From NCBI GenBank assembly GCA_019787685.1, contig JAHNUO010000001.1, positions 806,001-870,000 of the forward strand: a stretch of DNA of 64,000 bases. The letters run 5' to 3'. The first letter of the stretch is position 1; each line of letters starts with the position of its first letter. The translations under genes and the position numbers were made by a program. A model generated the notes under the pieces. The model was not told the origin of the DNA, made no database searches, and worked only from the letters and a program-made list of their open reading frames with translations. Shown here piece by piece: positions 43,365 to 53,752 of the stretch. The DNA is from Chiua virens (taxonomy: Eukaryota; Basidiomycota; Agaricomycetes; Boletales; Boletaceae).

Positions 43365-44250
43365 TTAGTCAGTGTCCTCAGAGGAGGATGCCGGAGTTGC
43401 TCGCATAGCATGGGGCTTCACAGAGCGAGAAGTGGAATTGGGGCAGTCCTTAGCCTTATGTTCTGGGAGGCCACAGAACATACATAAGAAGAGGTTGAAA
43501 TGTCTCTGACGTTCAATGGAGGTGAGTTTACCGTCTTCACCGAGTGGTGTTTCAGGTTCTTGGGGTGTGGAGGTAGACTCGTCGGAGTTGTTGGAGTCAT
43601 ATTCTTGGTCAGATTTGGAGATAGGAGGTGGTGTGGGTGCGGAGTTGCTGGAGGATTGCACGGAGGCGCGATTAATCTTGGAGTTGCACTCCCAATGGCG
43701 AGCATCGATAGCTTGCGCCATGTAACACATTTCAGAGAGCCTTGGGGGTTTGCCTATGCGAGAGATTTCGTCTTTGATGCGGTTTGGCAGACCATTGTAG
43801 AAATGGGTACGGAGAGCACCTTCTCCATAACCATGGACTTGAGCAGCTAAGCAGTTAAACTCAACTACATATTTGTTGATTCTTTGTCCATCACTCATGG
43901 ACAGATCTCAGAGTTTGTACTCTGCATCTCTGACTGGATCGTGCGGACCAAAGTTCATCTGGAGTTCTAGAACGAAGTCGGTGTAGTGATCTTTCCAGAG
44001 GGGACAGGAGATGGAGGGGTCAGATTCAAGGAGGTCGGGTTCAAACCACTCAAGGGCAATTCCTTTCAGATAAGACAATGCAAATGTGACTTTGGCACGG
44101 TCTAAGTGGAAAGCCTTGGGACAGTCCTGGAAGTTCAACTCACATTGAACGAGAAAAACTCAGAGTTTGCGGGGGCTTGTCCCATCAAACCGATCAGGTT
44201 CTCTGACTTTAGTGCAAGGGGAGGAGCTAGAGGAGGGGTGACGAGAGGCA
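43365..44250 (-). pseudogene. gag: Gypsy-3 gag
   Basis: Reads VREPDRFDGTSPRKL then VFLVQCELNFQDCPKAFHLD, ALSYLKGIALEWFEPDLL, SMSDGQRINKYVVEFNCLA, YNGLPNRIKDEISRIGKPP, and a C-terminal zinc knuckle CMFCGLPEHKAKDC (C-x2-C-x4-H-x4-C, about 43445-43485). This is the standard basidiomycete Ty3/gypsy Gag. Stops lie near 44157 and 43908. The last 135 codons are open. Confidence 0.85.
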
Positions 44251-44635
44251 CAAGTGAGACTTTGAATTGTGTTTGTCAATCGCCCATAGGTATTGTCAGG
44301 GGCAAGTTCGGTTTCAGGGTCAGAGAAGTCATCTCCGGAGTTGGGTTCATCAGAGGGATGTCCCCTGGAGGAGCCCAGAATACTCAGAGATTGATTATGG
44401 GAAGACGGAGTTCGCGCACCCAGGAATATGGGTGCTCAAGAGGTGGAGGATGCAATGAGTTGAGTGGAGAAACCTCGGAAATCTTCAATGACTTCAGGAG
44501 TTCGTCAATGACTGAGGTTCCTGAGGGATTGGATGTGGGTAGTGTCAGATAGGTTCAAGGTGGAGATACCAGTAGTACTGGTCTGAGGGTGGGTGTGAGA
44601 GGACATAGGTCATGAGGTGACTGATGACAAGAAGT

Positions 44636-44646
44636 AGTCTGAATAT
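44636..44646 (-). other. Self-priming primer binding site of Gypsy-3
   Basis: Minus strand ATATTCAGACT, two bases inside the 5' LTR, exactly complementary to AGTCTGAATAT in that LTR (44882-44892 on the plus strand), about 34 nt after TATATAAA. Third family with the same geometry. Confidence 0.85.
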
Positions 44647-44648
44647 AC

Positions 44649-45205
44649 TGTTAGAGACCATGCGACTTGGAGGTAGCCAACTCCGGATCTCTGGAGTTGT
44701 AGCGTCGGACGGGACTTGGCTTCACCGTGTGTGGTGCGCCCTTGTCACAGTCTGTCCCTATATTTCGGACATGCGGAGAACAGAGGTAGATATATGACTC
44801 AACACATAAAGTGGAGTCAAGCGGAGTGAAGGCCATCAAGGGCTTCTCGGAGTGTTTGGAGTGAGTCATACAAATAAACTAATATTCAGACTAAGGGTAC
44901 ACAGTCGGGGTACTACAGTTTATATACTCGGAGTGGAATGGAGATTAGTAACAGAGTTGGTAAGAACTGAGTAAGATGGAAGATTGGGAAACTACATAGC
45001 CGGAGGTAAGTCGGGTACTGAGAAAGCCAGAGCTGTGCTCATAAGCGAGACACAGGTTATGTACTAAAATAAAAGAGGAAACATATATACGTAACGGAGG
45101 TCTGGGGTCGTGGAGTTGCATCCTGAGGGAGATCGACCCGGAGTTATGGGCAAAGAGATCCAGAGTTATATCCAGAGGAAACGGAGAATGGAGCGGTATA
45201 TGACA
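44649..45205 (-). repeat. 5' LTR of Gypsy-3
   Basis: 557 bp; TATATAAA on the minus strand at about 44920. Inserted in the last 19 bp of the Gypsy-2 3' LTR. Confidence 0.95.
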
Positions 45206-45224
45206 ACCCGGAGCTATCGTAACA

Positions 45225-45291
45225 GTGATAGGACATGATGGTGAGTGAGGAAAAGGTATCCTGCAACTGTAAGGAGTATCTAACTCCTACA
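45225..45291 (-). repeat. T2 LTR, distal fragment
   Basis: GTGATAGGACATGATGG...CTCCTACA: the remaining end of the T2 LTR begun at 21477. The first five bases are the Gypsy-2 target duplication. Confidence 0.88.
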
Positions 45292-45545
45292 GTGAGCCAC
45301 TCTGTCCAGTCTGTCTGTCTGTGGTTCACATACAATCTAAGGTATTGTTCTATTTTGGTGTTTACTCACTTAGTTTGTCCATCCATCTAATGGGTTTCCT
45401 TCTATGGAAAGGCTTTTGTAGAACTCTTTCATGAATGATGAAATGAAGTTTGATCCTTAATCTGAGATAACCTTTTTGGGAGCACTGTGGAGCTTGAAAA
45501 TGTGTTCTACAAAGATTTTTGCTACTTCTATAGTGGTGATATCTG
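45292..45545 (-). pseudogene. Gypsy-4 pol, integrase core fragment
   Basis: Minus strand reads TTIEVAKIFVEHIFKLHSAP then KKVISD*GSNFISSFMKEFY: integrase core around the second catalytic Asp, with one stop (TAA in place of probable CAA). Directly continues the integrase C-terminal part at 20591-21476 once the nested elements are removed. Confidence 0.75.
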
Positions 45546-45567
45546 TGTTGATTGGGAATAGTCTTAT

Positions 45568-46186
45568 TGGGTTTGTCTATGAGTCCTAGAGGTTGCTGAA
45601 CAATCTGGAATGAAAAGCACTTGATGAAAAGTATCCAGGTGGCATTAAGGCAATGAGAAGATTGATTTAAGGAGGTGAGACATGAAGGAACAATAGGACG
45701 AGGCAAAAGGAAGGATATCCAGCCCACTCACACACAGGAGAGTAGGTAGGTGATCTCCTGAACACAGAAAGATGCTATTAAATATTATAAAACATGGTTT
45801 CATAGTCCTGGGCACAACCCAGGACTGTTAAAGGCAATCTGACCCTAGGTAAGTATACAGGATCAATGTAGGGTGAGTATTTAAGAAAAGGAGTGTCAAA
45901 CCTTGTAGATAACAAAAGGAAAAGAAGATGTTATGATAGGAACAACCTTAATAAGGCCAAATTGAATAGGACAAGTTAAATCCGATGAAGCAGAATATGT
46001 ACAATAAAACCAGATTGGATTTCATTGACTCAGATTGGACTCAGATTGGGTTCAGATGATCTGTAAACACTAGAAATAAAATCAGATTGGCATGAAGTTG
46101 ATATAAGATGGGATGGGAGGTGATAGGATATGATGGAGAGTGGGGAAAAGGTATCCTGCAACCATAAGTAGTATCCAACTCCTACA
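45568..46186 (-). repeat. Truncated T2-family LTR
   Basis: Matches T2 LTRs from the TTGGGTTTGTCTA stretch to the CTCCTACA end. The outer about 80 bp is missing, so no duplication can be read. Confidence 0.85.
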
Positions 46187-46499
46187 CCATGTCAATGAGT
46201 TGTGCATATCATTTCATTTCACTCCATGCTCACATTTTTATCCATTTTTCCTTTGTTTCATTTGAGCAGGTTGTTTTCTTGGACTAGCACTTAATTGACT
46301 TTTTGTATCTAACTGGCTAATCTTGCTAATGCCATGTTTTTTTCATTCTTTCATAAAGTCACATGAGATCATTAAGATGGTGGGCAAAATAAGCAATCTG
46401 GAGTCGCATGTCTTATTGAATTGGTGACTTTCCATCCTTTGGGTGAATTAAGCCAAATTTAGCCAAATAAAGAACAGTGTGAATTTACTGATGAGATTT
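46187..46499. other. Unassigned AT-rich stretch
   Basis: Pyrimidine-rich, no open frame of note. Could be upstream sequence of the hAT transposase pseudogene. Confidence 0.35.
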
Positions 46500-46892
46500 G
46501 ACCATTCTTATGCTGCCATTGAAGTGGCAAACCTGGATATCAAGCTTATCCAAGTCAAGGAACCACCTGTGAGTCTCTATCTACTGTATAATGTCTGTAC
46601 ACTAACACAGCGCAGAAATTAGGCAACATGTTCGACAATATGCCACCCCTGGCATCCCCGAAAGCCAAGGATAGTTGAAACAAACTAGACAGGTACTTGA
46701 AGGCTGACATAGAGCACATAGCTGATGCACTAGCATGGTGGAATGAGCAACAGGCCACATATCTGTGTCTATCATGAATGATGTCAGATTATCTTAGTAT
46801 TCCAGGTAAGTCTGTTCATGTGCTTCTTCTACCTGCTCATCCTTTCCCTAGCAACTTCAATTGATGTTGAATAGCTTTTTAGCTGTGGACAT
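46500..46892 (+). pseudogene. hAT transposase C-terminal region, first part
   Basis: Reads MPPLASPKAKDS*NKLDRYL, ADIEHIADALAWWNEQQATY, MMSDYLSIPG, then a 49-nt intron (about 46805-46853) and ATSIDVE*LFSCG. This is the hAT dimerisation region (W-W, Y-P-x-L-S-x2-A-x-D-Y-L-x-I, then A-T-S-x-x-x-E-R-x-F-S). Two stops. It continues at 54387. Confidence 0.75.
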
Positions 46893-47307
46893 TGTAGGAA
46901 ATAGGTATTTCCTGTGCTCACATAGCACTTTCTGCACCTCATCGTCACCCAATCCTAATCCTGATCTGTCTGCTTGTGCAAACTCATCCAGATTGCTGTA
47001 TCCATGCTCATTTTGCCTTGGACTCTTTTATTTTATTTTTATTGCTCCTTCTTCATACTTAGCATTGGCTAGACCACATCACACAGCCCTTGCAGGGATG
47101 TTCAGGTGCCCCTCAAACTTTATACCATACAAAACCTTCTTTTTATTATTATCCTTACTTAGGACAAGTCTGAGGGTATTCCCAAGGACTATAAAACTCA
47201 CTGTATTGACAAAATACAGTAGCTTTGCCCATGCACATCTGTCTCACATTGTTTTCGGTCAACGTTTGTTTTCTCTCGCTCTCCTCATATTTTCTTGATC
47301 CAGATTC
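46893..47307 (+). repeat. T1-family LTR, first part (split by Gypsy-1 copy C)
   Basis: TGTAGGAAATAGG...CCAGATTC; the rest is at 54190-54386. Flanks ACAT (46889-46892) and ATGT (54387-54390) fit an original ACGT with one deamination on each side. Solo LTR, no internal region. Confidence 0.88.
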
Positions 47308-47739
47308 TGAAACAACCTAGAACAACCTAGACTGTTAAAGTTGTAGTGGTGTAGTGAAGAGGGGGTTCAGTCCAGTGAAGAGGCGAAAACTCCAAGAGAA
47401 CTTTGTTAGAGCTCTCTGGTTGTCATTCATGGGGTTTATATACTACATGGATATCGGAGTTCTAATCTGAGTATGAACTACGTAGATAAGCATAATGTAT
47501 CCTATTGGATGATAAGGTGTGAATTGATATGAGTCATAGATAAGAGCATAGCCTTGCACTGCCGATGATGAGTCAGTGATAAGGGAAATGAAAAGATAAG
47601 AGGCATGTGTTGATGGATGCTGTGTTATTGTGGCAGCCAATCGGATATGATCCTTTGGACAGCCTTGACATGAGGCATTTATATTTAGAATCGATTGAAT
47701 GTTGGAGTTGAGAAGTGAGGAAAAGTTGGTATCGTAACA
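47308..47739 (-). repeat. 3' LTR of Gypsy-1 copy C
   Basis: 432 bp, TG...CA; polypurine tract at 47740-47750 (minus strand AAGGGGGATAG). The pol stop lies inside it at 47685. Confidence 0.97.
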
Positions 47740-50700
47740 CTATCCCCCTTCTGTTGATCAGACACCGAATGATCTATTTCATAATTGAGACGATGGAGAC
47801 TATCCTCATCTTCGTTCATAGTTTTATCGTTATAAGTTCGGAACATAGAGTTGAATTCGGTTTGTGTGACTTTTAGTTTTCTTGGGGCGTCTGGATGTGC
47901 TTCATGGAAGTCAGAGATAAGATCCGGTGCATTTTTTAGATTTTTTAGGGGTTCCCAAGTTCTTTCGTCATCATCATAACCTTTCCAGTGTATGAGATAT
48001 TCTAAGCGGCGTCCCTTCATTCTGGAGTCAACGATGTATTCCGCTTCGAATTCTTCTTCTCGGTCATCTCCGATTACTATAGGCCGTGGTTTATAAACCG
48101 GCTGATCGGGCAGGTGTTCCTTATAAGGTTTGACCTGAGAGATATTTACGACTAGGTGTATTCTCATGGTTCGTGGGAGTCGAAGCTTTACAGCATTCGG
48201 TCCATGCATGGAGATTATGTCATAGGGTCCAATTCATTTATCCGTAAATTTTGGATGTTGTTTTATTTTTAGGTTTGTCGTAGAGAGCCAGACCTTATCA
48301 CCAACCGAATAGGAGGGAGGTTCTGATCTCGATCTGTCTGCGGTGTTTTTCATATTTTCCGCGGCTTTATCTATATTAGATTTGGTTTGTTCTAGAACTT
48401 CGGAGAAATCCATAATGAAGTTCTGAGCAGCTGGGTTTTTCATGGAATGTGGTATAATTCCCATCCTAGGGACGTAGGAACGTGTGATTTCGAATGGTGA
48501 GAATTTAGTGGCAGTGTGTTTCTTGCTGTTATAGGAGAATTGTGCGAGAGGAAGCCAATCGGCCCATGTGTTATCTTTCTCAGCACAGAACATGCGAAGA
48601 TACTGTTGCACTTCTCGGTTCATTCGTTCCGATTGTCCATCTGTTTGTGGATGATGTGCAGTACTTAGTTTGGGTGTTATCTTTAACCCTGAGCATATAT
48701 CTTTCATGAGTTGGGAAGCGAATTGTGGTCCTCTATCTGATATGATGGTTTTAGGGAGGCCATGATGTTTCCATATGTGTGAGAGATATAATTTAGCGAG
48801 ATCCATAGATGAGCACGCTTTGTGGCATGGAATGAATTCGACTTCTTTCGAGAAGCGATCCACAACCGTGAGAATGGAATCATAGGAGTGTGAAAGTGGG
48901 AGATCTGTGATGAAATCTGCTGAGATATCTTCCCATGGTGATGACGGTGTTTCTAAGGGTTGCAGGAGTCCTGCTGTTTTCTGATTAGAACCCTTGAAGC
49001 GAGCGCATCTTTCACAGTGTGAGACATAATTTTTGACTTCTTCGTTCATATGAGGCCAAATGTAGGTGCGTGATAGAAGTTCTAAAGTTTTGTCATAACC
49101 GGGATGTCCTGCTTCCGGTGTATCATGAAACATAGTAATAGATTTAGTGCGTAAAGCATCGGGAATGAAGATCCTATCCCCCTTTCTAAGGAAGGCGTCC
49201 TCGACTTTATATCCGATAGATAGTAGGTGTTTCATGGCATTAGGTGATAATTTCATAGTTTCATGTTGTACGTCAGATAAGAATTTATCACCATTGTAGA
49301 GGAGAGTGACGGCTGATCTGATTTTAGATGGATCCATCAGAAGGATTCCTTTGTTATCATCTTCGATTCCGGTCATGTGATCTTCTCTTCTACTTAAGGC
49401 ATCTGCTTTTCCCATAGTGACTCCAGCCTTGTGGTGCCAAGTGAAGTTAAAGCGTGAGAGATATTGGGCCCATCTTGCTTGTCTTCGGTTAAGATCTTGG
49501 CGTGTCATAAACCATGTAAGGTTCTGGTGATCATTCCATATTTCAAATTCATGTTTTGCACCCTCAAGATAGTGGCGCCATAGTTCTAGAGATCGGATAA
49601 CCGAGAGCATTTCTTTATCGGCTATTGGGTAGTTCCGTTCTTCTGGTGTCATAGAGTGGCTATTGTAAGCGACAGGGTGCCAAAGTCCTTCTTTTTCTAG
49701 AGATAGAACTGCTCCCGTAGCGAAATCCGATGAATCGCATTCTAAGCGATATTTGGCATTCTGATCCGGATAAGCTAGAATAGGGGCTGTCGTAAAAGCC
49801 TTTTTAAGCATAGTGAACGCTTTGTCACAAGCGAAAGTCCATTCGAATTTTTGATCCTTTTTAGTAAGGTCGTGTAAAGGTTGTGCTATTTTTCCATAAT
49901 CTTTAATGAATCTGCGATAGAAGTTGGCAAGTCCAAGGAAACTTCTGATGTGTTTGACTGATGTGGGAGTTGGCCATTCGGCTACTGCTTTGGTCTTTTC
50001 GTTATCCATTTTAATCCCATCAGTTCCCACGATCATTCCGAGGAAATCGACTTCTTTTATGCAGAAGAAGCATTTTTCTGGTTTTACGTAGAGGTCGTTC
50101 TCTTCGAGGCGTTTAAGCACTTTGAGTACGATCTTGTCATGAGTTTCATAATCGTCAGTGTCGGTAAAGATCATAAGGTCATCGATATAGACGACAACAA
50201 CTCCGTTCATATCGGCAAAGATTTCGTTCATCATAGTTTGGAACGTTGCTGGTGAGTTACATAATCCAAAGTACATGACGATGGGTTCGAAAGAACCTTG
50301 GTGGCAGACGAAAGCTGCTTTCCATTCATCGCCTTCTTTGATGCGTACGTTATTGTATCCCCATCGGAGATCCATTTTCGTAAAAAGCTTAGCGTCTTTT
50401 AATTTATCCACAAGTTGCGAAATAAGGGGCAAGGGGTAGTTATTCTTGCATGTGTGTTCGTTTAGGTATTGGTAATCCTGAACCATACGCTTCTTTCCAT
50501 CTTTCTTTGGTACGAAGAAGACTGGAGATGTCTGTTCGGACTTAGAGGGTCTGATGTAACCTTTCTTTAATTGGTCATCAATAAAAGCCGAGACCTCCTC
50601 TTGTTCTGTGACAGAGAGGGGTATTAAGCGACCCTTTTTGGGAATGAAAGACTCTTTTAGGTCAATGCTGTGATCCCATGGTTTGCGTAATGGTATCCTT

Positions 50701-51545
50701 TTGGATTCCGTTTTTCCAAATACTTTAGCATATTTTAAATATTCTCGTGGGACCATCTCTTCAAGAGTGCGTTCCTTAGGAGGAGAAGGTGGAGTTTCCA
50801 TGTTTGCGGTAAAAATACGAGATTCCACGATAGAGTTTGCATATCTAAGTTCTTCTGCGATAATGGAATCCAAGAAATCGTCTTCTTCTTGAGAATGACA
50901 TGATTCGGGACATCTCCGCATTACAACCGATCCTGTGGACCAATCTATATGGGGATTGTGGTGCTTTAACCATGTATATCTGAGGATAAGGTCGTTCTTT
51001 CCAAGGTTGGTAATTTCAGCATCCACTATTTCCCTGTGTCCTTTGTAGTCAATCAGGATTTGTGTGGCGTGAGTAATAGAACCCGCTTGATTCTTGGTTC
51101 CATCGACATTAAAGACTTGTATGGCGTGAGGTAGCGCGTGTGTGGGAAGTTTATGCTTAGCAACGTAATCCTCGTGTATGAAGATCGCATTAGCTCCACT
51201 GTCAAGAAGCGCTTTTGCTCCAACATAACCAATTTGGTTTACTGGGGATACCAAAATTGGTAAAATAATTTCTTTTTCTACCGATGTAGATCTAATGAAA
51301 GACCCATCAGGTATTTGTTTTGGGACAGAATTAAGCACGGAACTATTGTGTCCGCCGCGCTCCGCAGAGACGCTGTCAACGCTTTCGTTTTCTGTTGTTT
51401 TTGGTGATTTAGGTAGTTTATCCTCTTGCCGGGGAGGTTTTTCGGAGTATTTGAAATCGAAGTTTAGTGAAATAGAGTTTTCATATGATTTTGGAAGGGT
51501 GGTGCGAATGTGAGATCCCAGTTTACTCAGTTCGCCTTGCCTTTT
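47685..51545 (-). pseudogene. pol: Gypsy-1 copy C Pol with a single stop
   Basis: Same domain order as copy B: protease LLDSGA, RT with YIDD (about 50185), RNase H, integrase zinc finger and D,D35E core, chromodomain (about 47950-48030). One TGA at 48234-48236 replaces the TGG tryptophan in KWIGPYD. It separates the integrase core from its C-terminal part and the chromodomain. A truncated Pol would keep all catalytic domains but lack the targeting chromodomain. Enters from gag in the -1 register at 51542-51548. Confidence 0.95.
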
Positions 51546-52714
51546 CCCTTTCCGTTCTTGTTTTCATACATGTCGAAGTAGTATGCTTGTACTTCCTTGG
51601 GGGACATCCCTCGGATGGCGGCAAAGGGGTCTTTAGCCGGTACAGATGGGGAAGTGGTGGTAGTAGAAGATATTGTTTTCTTCTCTTCCTTGTTTGTCGT
51701 GCGGACTTTGCGCGAACATTGCATTTTATGAGATCCGCCGTACCACTTGCATTCGCTGCACTGGTTTTTTGGTTTGGTGCACTCATTGGTTCTGTGACCT
51801 GCACCGCTGCAGTTATAGCATTTGTTTGAGTTATTGGTCTTCTTTTGACCAAATGCTCTGACTTCTTTTCCTGTGAACCAGCCATCTTCGTCTCTTTCGG
51901 CGTAAGTGACTTGGCCAATGTCCATAGCGTTGGGATCTTTATACTTTTTATAGCAGTCTGGTCGCACGTAGTTAAGTGCTTCCATGGCATTTCCCGCTGT
52001 TCGGATCCAGGAAAGGTAGGTGATGACCGCGTGATCGCGGTCAGGTTCATATTCTGCGTGTTTGGGGTCCATGTACATGGGATGGAAGGGGTCTACCCTG
52101 TGCCTGTCACGGAAGATCTGATAGATGATGGAGTGGGCAGTGTTTGCCTCCAGGAGTCTTATCGCATGGGTAGGGTCAATGTGTGCTTGTAGCCACAGAG
52201 CTTCCCATTGGACGATATAGTCCTCTACTCTCATTGTTCCTTGTTTTAGATTTTCTAATTGGGATCTAGCCCAATCAACCTTGTTGTTTTGTCGGAACAT
52301 CCCTTCGATGTCCTGTACTAGTGTTGCCCATGTGAGGGCGGAGCCTTTAGCTAAGCGCGTTTCTGCGAATTGTGCCGCTTTCTTTCCTTTTAACTGTGAG
52401 AGTACGGCTTGCACGGCCCTGTATGAGCCCTTGGGAATGGCGAGATTGTTTACTTCGAGCCATCCTTTCATTTTGGCCCACCATTCTTCGAATTTGGCCA
52501 TTTCTCCATCATATGACCCTGGGTCTGCGAAGATTTCGACTTTAGAGGATGAGGCTGCCGCTTGGGGGGGTATGACCGGTAAGGCATTGAGTTGCCCCTC
52601 TAGGGCAGCGATGAGGGTTGCTTGCTCTGCAACGAGGATGAATGCGGCTTGTAGCCGGTCTCCATTTGTGCGAGAAGCGTCGTTTAGAACTCCGAGCGCA
52701 GTGTGGTAATCCAT
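51527..52714 (-). CDS. gag: Gypsy-1 copy C Gag, intact
   Basis: 395 codons from ATG 52712-52714 (MDYHTALGVLND). The N-terminal helical part, then a capsid-like region (EEWWAKMKGWLEVNNLAIPK, QLENLKQGTMRVEDYIVQWE), zinc knuckle CYNCSGAGHRTNEC at about 51800, a Cys-rich CSECKWYGGSHKMQC and a Lys/Gly-rich tail. Structural protein that packages RNA in cytoplasmic particles, by family knowledge. It is the only intact Gag in the window and could supply copy B in trans. Confidence 0.95.
   Translation of the reverse strand: MDYHTALGVLNDASRTNGDRLQAAFILVAEQATLIAALEGQLNALPVIPPQAAASSSKVEIFADPGSYDGEMAKFEEWWAKMKGWLEVNNLAIPKGSYRAVQAVLSQLKGKKAAQFAETRLAKGSALTWATLVQDIEGMFRQNNKVDWARSQLENLKQGTMRVEDYIVQWEALWLQAHIDPTHAIRLLEANTAHSIIYQIFRDRHRVDPFHPMYMDPKHAEYEPDRDHAVITYLSWIRTAGNAMEALNYVRPDCYKKYKDPNAMDIGQVTYAERDEDGWFTGKEVRAFGQKKTNNSNKCYNCSGAGHRTNECTKPKNQCSECKWYGGSHKMQCSRKVRTTNKEEKKTISSTTTTSPSVPAKDPFAAIRGMSPKEVQAYYFDMYENKNGKGKGKAN
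51542..51548 (-). promoter_or_regulatory. Probable -1 frameshift site GGGAAAA (copy C)
   Basis: Same heptamer and position relative to the gag stop as in copies A and B. Confidence 0.7.
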
Positions 52715-52731
52715 ATTTATTTTTTGGTTAT

Positions 52732-52977
52732 TTACCAGGCGTCAGTTGCTGGTTCTGGTGCTCCCCAAGCGTTAGCGGTTGCTGTACCGTATTCTTCGTA
52801 GGGTGAGAATAATCCGAAGGTTACTGCAAAGGGGTAGTCTCGTCGTTTGATAGAGACGTAAATTGGTCTTTGCGATTCTTGTACCTTGTTTGTAAGGTAG
52901 AATGCGATGTAGCCAAAGAAGTAGGTGGTGAGAGTACAGGAGATGATGAGTGCAATTGCAACGAGTTCCCAAGACAT
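52732..52977 (-). CDS. Gypsy-1 copy C ORF2, small membrane protein
   Basis: 81 codons, ATG at 52975-52977. One hydrophobic segment (residues 5-28, LVAIALIISCTLTTYFFGYI), then QRPIYVSIKRRDYP, FGLFSPYEEY and an acidic tail ending DAW. 14 nt after the ORF1 stop and 17 nt before gag. Nearly identical to copy A ORF2, strongly different from copy B ORF2. No known domain. Topology would put the N-terminus on one side and the acidic tail on the other side of a membrane. Confidence 0.72.
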   Translation of the reverse strand: MSWELVAIALIISCTLTTYFFGYIAFYLTNKVQESQRPIYVSIKRRDYPFAVTFGLFSPYEEYGTATANAWGAPEPATDAW

Positions 52978-52991
52978 ATACAGATTTCTAT

Positions 52992-53519
52992 TTAGAGGTA
53001 TCTGGAGGGGATCCTAAGAGTATTTCTAGGTCGTAAGGAAGGGAATTCGAAGATATCATATTGGGAATAGGGGCGGATGCGAGAAGGGACCTGGTTAGCT
53101 TTGTAGCACCTAAGTATTCTTTTTCTTTCTAAATCCGTCCTAGCGTTTCTCCTTTCTATCTCATGAGGTGGGAGCCAATCGTTTGGGTCTCCTAAACTTT
53201 CCTCTGATGGTTCTCTTTCGGGAATGGGAGCGGGAAAATATTCGCGCTTGACCTCAGTTTCCTCGGTTGGATACCTAAGTTCCGGGCTGTCGGACCGGGT
53301 TGACTCTCGTTCACTAGAGTAGTCTGGGAGCGAAGAATCGTCTCCTAAAAAGTGCCCTAATAGAGCATGGAAGATTTCCGTATCTGTACGGTCTTCTGGG
53401 TCGAGATCCTCGAGAGCAACTACTTCTGCGAGGTAGGCGGCATCAAGAACGTAAGGCTCTTCCTTGATGTCGGGGAAGGCTTCTTGAGCGGCGGCGATGA
53501 TGGATAAGGGTAGAGACAC
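52992..53519 (-). CDS. Gypsy-1 copy C ORF1, unknown function
   Basis: About 175 codons from a conserved GTG (53517-53519). No in-frame ATG: the frame opens five codons upstream after a TGA, and I found no ATG at all in the leader between the expected RNA start (about 53850) and this frame. Contains EDLDPEDRTDTEIFHALLGH, an acidic Ser-rich middle and an Arg-rich end. Start mechanism unresolved; product therefore provisional. Confidence 0.6.
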   Translation of the reverse strand: MSLPLSIIAAAQEAFPDIKEEPYVLDAAYLAEVVALEDLDPEDRTDTEIFHALLGHFLGDDSSLPDYSSERESTRSDSPELRYPTEETEVKREYFPAPIPEREPSEESLGDPNDWLPPHEIERRNARTDLERKRILRCYKANQVPSRIRPYSQYDIFEFPSLRPRNTLRIPSRYL

Positions 53520-53739
53520 TGATTGGGCAGGTCAGTTAAGGCCTCCTTTCTGGTCAAGGGTGCGCTATCTGCTTCTGCGTATGCTAGACCTTGAGTCTTT
53601 TGCAAATCGTCTTATTGGGAGCAGATGTTCCAACTACTTTTCAAACTTGGGACTTACTTGGGCCCGGTTGTGTTATTTTGTAGTAGGGGCTACGACGAGG
53701 TTGGGACTTGACAGTAGTCGATCAACGGCGAAGATAAAC

Positions 53740-53750
53740 AACAAAGTTCT
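53740..53750 (-). other. Self-priming primer binding site of copy C
   Basis: Minus strand AGAACTTTGTT two bases inside the 5' LTR, complementary to AACAAAGTTCT in the LTR (about 53842-53852). Confidence 0.85.
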
Positions 53751-53752
53751 AA

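Larger units (their letters stand above)
40880..45205 (-). mobile_element. Gypsy-3, LTR element with gag, no pol, and an antisense gene
   Basis: 4,326 bp with 557-bp LTRs (40880-41436 and 44649-45205), near-exact duplication ACCCA/ACCCG (40875-40879 and 45206-45210). Polypurine tract AAGGGGGATA on the minus strand at 41437-41446. Gag is on the minus strand (43365-44250). Where pol should be, the plus strand carries a zinc-cluster/coiled-coil gene (41626-42565). No RT or integrase. This matches the non-autonomous gag-only (TR-GAG) class plus a captured gene. Confidence 0.92.
22163..45224 (+). mobile_element. Gypsy-2, full-length but shattered by nested insertions
   Basis: Chromovirus on the plus strand, flanked by the exact 5-bp duplication GTGAT (22158-22162 and 45225-45229). 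It contains the 5' LTR (22163-23556), primer site, gag, protease, RT, RNase H, integrase, chromodomain, a C-terminal zinc-knuckle extension, and the 3' LTR (40252-40879 plus 45206-45224). Seven insertions inside account for about two thirds of its span: T2 at 22737, Tc1-a at 24953, hAT at 27615, T2 at 31841, T1 element at 33606 (with Tc1-b inside) and Gypsy-3 at 40880. Every seam reads straight through when the insertion is removed. Confidence 0.95.
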
